The notes below the pieces were generated by a model. That model made no database searches, was not told the origin of the DNA, and saw only the letters and a list, made by a program, of their open reading frames with translations. The translations under genes and the position numbers were made by a program. A DNA stretch of 7,131 nt. It comes from Chloroflexota bacterium (lineage in GTDB: Bacteria > Chloroflexota > Anaerolineae > UBA7937 > JACPPX01). Positions 5,267 through 7,131 of this stretch are shown piece by piece; position 1 is the first letter of the stretch; each line of letters opens with the position of its first letter. The stretch lies in NCBI GenBank assembly GCA_016190785.1, contig JACPPX010000117.1:1-7131 (forward strand). Direction: 5' to 3'.

Positions 5267-5283
5267 TCATATTGAGAGGTCGC
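5250..5283 (-). terminator. Terminator of the M4 protease gene
   Basis: A perfect 10-bp stem, GCGACCTCTC (5259-5268) with GAGAGGTCGC (5274-5283), has a 5-nt loop. On the minus strand it is followed by ATCTTTTGTT, a T-rich tail. It lies 28 nt after the protease stop. On the plus strand the tail TGTCTTT is weaker. The hairpin overlaps the broken end of the CAP remnant. Confidence 0.8.
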
Positions 5284-5311
5284 TGTCTTTCTACCCTTGA
5301 GTCTACTTTTT

Positions 5312-6886
5312 CTATGATCCGCACAGCGCGGCGGTGACTCCTACTGCTTCCCAGGCATCCGCTGTGGACAGGACCTGCTGGGTGCCGGCGCCGAAGAGGG
5401 AGGTGGCGCTGGCCGCGGTCGAGGCTCGGGCGTTGCAGAAGGTGGCGTTAGAAGGGAGGGCGGTGAAGCCCAGGAAGAAGATCCTCTCCGCATCGCCCAG
5501 GCCGATGCTGGTGACCACAACATTACAGTCGGCGGTGTGGGTGTGGCCGTTGGAGCCAACATTGTCGCAACCCGCATTCTGGCCTCCGTTCACTAGGAGG
5601 AAGAAAGCGTGGTTGGAGATCCCGCTGTTGGTGTGTACGCCACCGTTGTCCCCGCCCCCGATCTGCCGCTCGCTGTAGTGGTCGGGGTCATCATCCTCCC
5701 GCGGGTCGGCCATGTTGCGGAAGCCGGCCACCGCATCTGCCGGGAGGTACACATCCTCACCGATGAACCAGTCAGGGCTCACCGTGGGGTCCAGAGCATT
5801 GGCGTCGGCAAAGAACTCCGCGCTGTTCCCCAAGATGTCAGAGAAAGATTCATTCAGGGCACCGGACTCGTCCTGGTAGATAAGGTCCGATGTGCAGTCG
5901 GTCACCCCGTGGGTGTGCTCATGGGAGACCACATCCAACCCACCGCTCAGTTCGCGGAAGATGATCCCATCGCCGTCACCATATACGGTGTAAGTCCCGT
6001 TCCAAAAGGCGTTGTTGTAGTTCTTGCTGTAGTGAGCCACCGACTGCATCCGGGTGTAGCAGGCCTGCCAGTTGAAACCGTGTCGGGACTGGAAGTAATC
6101 ATCGGTGGCATTAGCGTAGTACTGGGCGTCGATCAGGGCTGGTTGGCCAGGAGACCTGCGATCAGTAGTGACCAAGTCCCAGTGGTTGTCCGAGTCGGTG
6201 ACATAGTAGACGACCCCTTGCCGGTTGCGGGCATCGAAGGTCCACTGTCTGTTGTCAGTGGAGAAGAGATCCCAGTGCGGTCCCTTGGCCCCATGGCCCC
6301 GGGCGTTGTGGAAAGTGGTCAGCCCGGCCATGCTCTTGGTATCGCCTTTGACCCCGATCCCGTGGTCGCTGGCTAGGGCATCGAATTTATTCAGCACCTG
6401 GCCACTTTGGGCATCGATCCAGTGGATGAAACGGCTTGCGAAGCGGCGGGTCTCTACCCTAAAGAAGTACTGGCCGGTTGTGGGGTTGATCAAGAGGCCG
6501 ACCACCCGCTCCCCACCGGCTCCAATATCCTGGGCGACAATCGCCTGGGCATCCGCCTGGGAAAGCCCCACGGCGTTGGTGGGGACAATGTTAGGATAGT
6601 GAGACCCGATCACCGTAGTAATAGTCCCGGAACCGTCTCGGTGGAGCGTAATCTGGCCCCCTAACACCTCGGCAGCCCCAAAGTATTGCTGATACCGCTC
6701 GTGGGTGAGGCCATCGGCCAGGGGAAGGGTGCCCACCAGTTGCACATCCCCCGGCAGGACGAAACTGGCCGCCTCTGCCCCGGTGAGGGCCCGGAAACCG
6801 CTGGGCGGTCCCTGGGCTGAGGCGACTGAGCCGGTGGCGATAATCAAGATCGCCAGCAAGATAAGAACGGTCAACTTAGGCTTCAT
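5312..6886 (-). CDS. Secreted M4 (thermolysin-like) zinc metalloprotease
   Basis: A 524-residue preproprotein, numbered from the ATG at 6886. Residues 1-24 form a signal peptide (MKPK, hydrophobic core LTVLILLAILIIATG, then ASA before Gln25). A propeptide follows with FTP-like (about 35-85) and PepSY-like (about 105-170) segments that act as chaperone and inhibitor in this family. The catalytic domain carries the zinc site HEHTH (His322, Glu323, His326), the third ligand Glu346 in GALNESFSD with Asp350, Tyr337 in LIYQDESG, and the transition-state His418 in NGGVHTNSGISNHAF. YNNAFWNGTYTVYGDGDG and DPDHYSER also align with thermolysin. It should degrade extracellular protein for nutrition. A longer ORF adds six codons (ATG at 6904), but GGAGGT overlaps that codon and lies 10 bases before the ATG at 6886, so I choose the latter. 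A Cys/His-rich loop (about 434-455) is inserted relative to thermolysin. Confidence 0.95.
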   Translation of the reverse strand: MKPKLTVLILLAILIIATGSVASAQGPPSGFRALTGAEAASFVLPGDVQLVGTLPLADGLTHERYQQYFGAAEVLGGQITLHRDGSGTITTVIGSHYPNIVPTNAVGLSQADAQAIVAQDIGAGGERVVGLLINPTTGQYFFRVETRRFASRFIHWIDAQSGQVLNKFDALASDHGIGVKGDTKSMAGLTTFHNARGHGAKGPHWDLFSTDNRQWTFDARNRQGVVYYVTDSDNHWDLVTTDRRSPGQPALIDAQYYANATDDYFQSRHGFNWQACYTRMQSVAHYSKNYNNAFWNGTYTVYGDGDGIIFRELSGGLDVVSHEHTHGVTDCTSDLIYQDESGALNESFSDILGNSAEFFADANALDPTVSPDWFIGEDVYLPADAVAGFRNMADPREDDDPDHYSERQIGGGDNGGVHTNSGISNHAFFLLVNGGQNAGCDNVGSNGHTHTADCNVVVTSIGLGDAERIFFLGFTALPSNATFCNARASTAASATSLFGAGTQQVLSTADAWEAVGVTAALCGS

Positions 6887-6896
6887 ACTTGCTTGC

Positions 6897-6902
6897 ACCT
6901 CC
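6897..6902 (-). promoter_or_regulatory. Ribosome binding site deciding the protease start
   Basis: GGAGGT on the minus strand (6902-6897) lies 10 nt before the ATG at 6886-6884 and overlaps the upstream in-frame ATG at 6904-6902, which has no Shine-Dalgarno sequence of its own. Starting at 6886 puts the lysines and hydrophobic core of the signal peptide directly at the N-terminus. Confidence 0.75.
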
Positions 6903-6930
6903 ATTGAAATTTGGTGAAACTTCTCGAAGA

Positions 6931-6959
6931 TTTATAGCATATTTATTAGATTTTGTCAA
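6931..6959 (-). promoter_or_regulatory. Near-consensus sigma70 promoter of the M4 protease
   Basis: On the minus strand a perfect TTGACA (6959-6954), a 17-bp spacer and TATAAA (6936-6931) give an almost ideal housekeeping promoter. The start is expected near 6924, about 38 nt before the chosen ATG. The region is clearly AT-richer than its surroundings. The -35 box is only 18 bp from the end of the transposase frame. Confidence 0.82.
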
Positions 6960-6976
6960 CTTATTGTACTCGTTCA

Positions 6977-7131
6977 CTACATATGAGACAGGTGGGCCAT
7001 TTTGGGGACCATCTCTGGGTGGTGCTCTCTAATATTCTCCGCCGGGCTCTTCCCGTCTAGGGCCTGATGGGGACGGATATAGTTGTATCCCGACTTTGTC
7101 GGGACCACTTCCTTAAGGCCTGGTTGAGGAC
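6977..7131 (-). pseudogene. DDE (rve-type) transposase, 3' end, apparently frameshifted by a palindrome
   Basis: The minus-strand frame ending with TAG at 6979-6977 contains YNYIRPHQALDGKSPAE, the hallmark C-terminal block of IS3/IS481-like integrase-core transposases (Y-N-x-x-R-P-H-x-A-L...P-x-E), followed by a 19-residue tail. The expected preceding residues, VLNQALRKW, are encoded in a different frame directly upstream. Between them sits the 17-bp palindrome TCCCGACAAAGTCGGGA (7104-7088). Removing exactly these 17 bases joins VLNQALRKW to YNYIRPHQAL in one frame. As it stands, the upstream frame ends at a stop at 7059-7057. The rest of the gene and the far end of the IS are outside the window. 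I could not identify a terminal inverted repeat after the stop. Confidence 0.75.
7088..7104. repeat. 17-bp palindromic mini-element inside the transposase
   Basis: TCCCGACTTTGTCGGGA has 7-bp perfect inverted arms around a 3-nt loop. The complementary strand is identical to 2725-2741 in the repeat island. It interrupts the transposase reading frame. Confidence 0.8.

Noticed and set aside
5609..6376. 255-aa plus-strand ORF opposite the protease
   Set aside because: The opposite strand encodes the full M4 catalytic domain; the Val/Gly-rich translation is a codon-bias shadow.
6905..6976. Terminal inverted repeat of the insertion sequence
   Set aside because: Only one end lies in the window, so no inverted partner can be compared and the boundary cannot be fixed.

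Overview
The window looks like a piece of a free-living, GC-rich, probably deep-branching bacterium. I favour a Chloroflexota-like genome, but this is inference. It rests on an archaeal/deep-lineage type fructose-1,6-bisphosphate aldolase/phosphatase, a CruF-like (DUF422) membrane protein, an RTX protein ending in a Cys-x(n)-NCEP type tail, a thermolysin-like secreted protease, and an island of dispersed palindromic repeats of the TCATTCYGAG...GAATCTCTA kind. No rRNA, tRNA or CRISPR array is visible.

Left part (1-925): the 3' end of a plus-strand RTX (calcium-binding nonapeptide repeat) gene runs in from outside and stops at 541, followed by a strong rho-independent terminator. Next, with no ORF of its own, is a well-formed candidate non-coding RNA of about 206 nt (665-870). 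It has a sigma70-like promoter placed for a start at about 665, a long 5' hairpin and a textbook terminator. It matches no RNA family I recognise and is the best candidate here for something undescribed.

Middle part (926-5004), all on the minus strand: a tightly coupled pair of membrane proteins (CruF/DUF422-like at 2348-1389, DUF420-like at 1387-926, 1 nt apart), then a 614-bp gene-free island packed with palindromic repeats. This is followed by FBP aldolase/phosphatase (4093-2963), with its own terminator, and an unrecognised 275-aa cytosolic protein (5004-4177) with a strong extended -10 promoter. The pair could be carotenoid or membrane/haem related. The aldolase/phosphatase is the gluconeogenic step from triose phosphates to fructose 6-phosphate.

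Right part (5005-7131): a 48-codon remnant of a CAP/SCP-family protein lies between the unknown gene and a secreted M4 (thermolysin-family) protease (6886-5312). The protease has a near-consensus promoter, a Shine-Dalgarno site that fixes its start at the seventh codon of the longest ORF, and a terminator. At the right edge is the 3' end of a DDE transposase. It appears to be broken by a 17-bp palindrome that also occurs in the repeat island at about 2.7 kb, so one palindromic mini-element seems to have hit both sites. The genes share no obvious single pathway; apart from the 926-2348 pair this looks like ordinary chromosome with local mobile-repeat activity.
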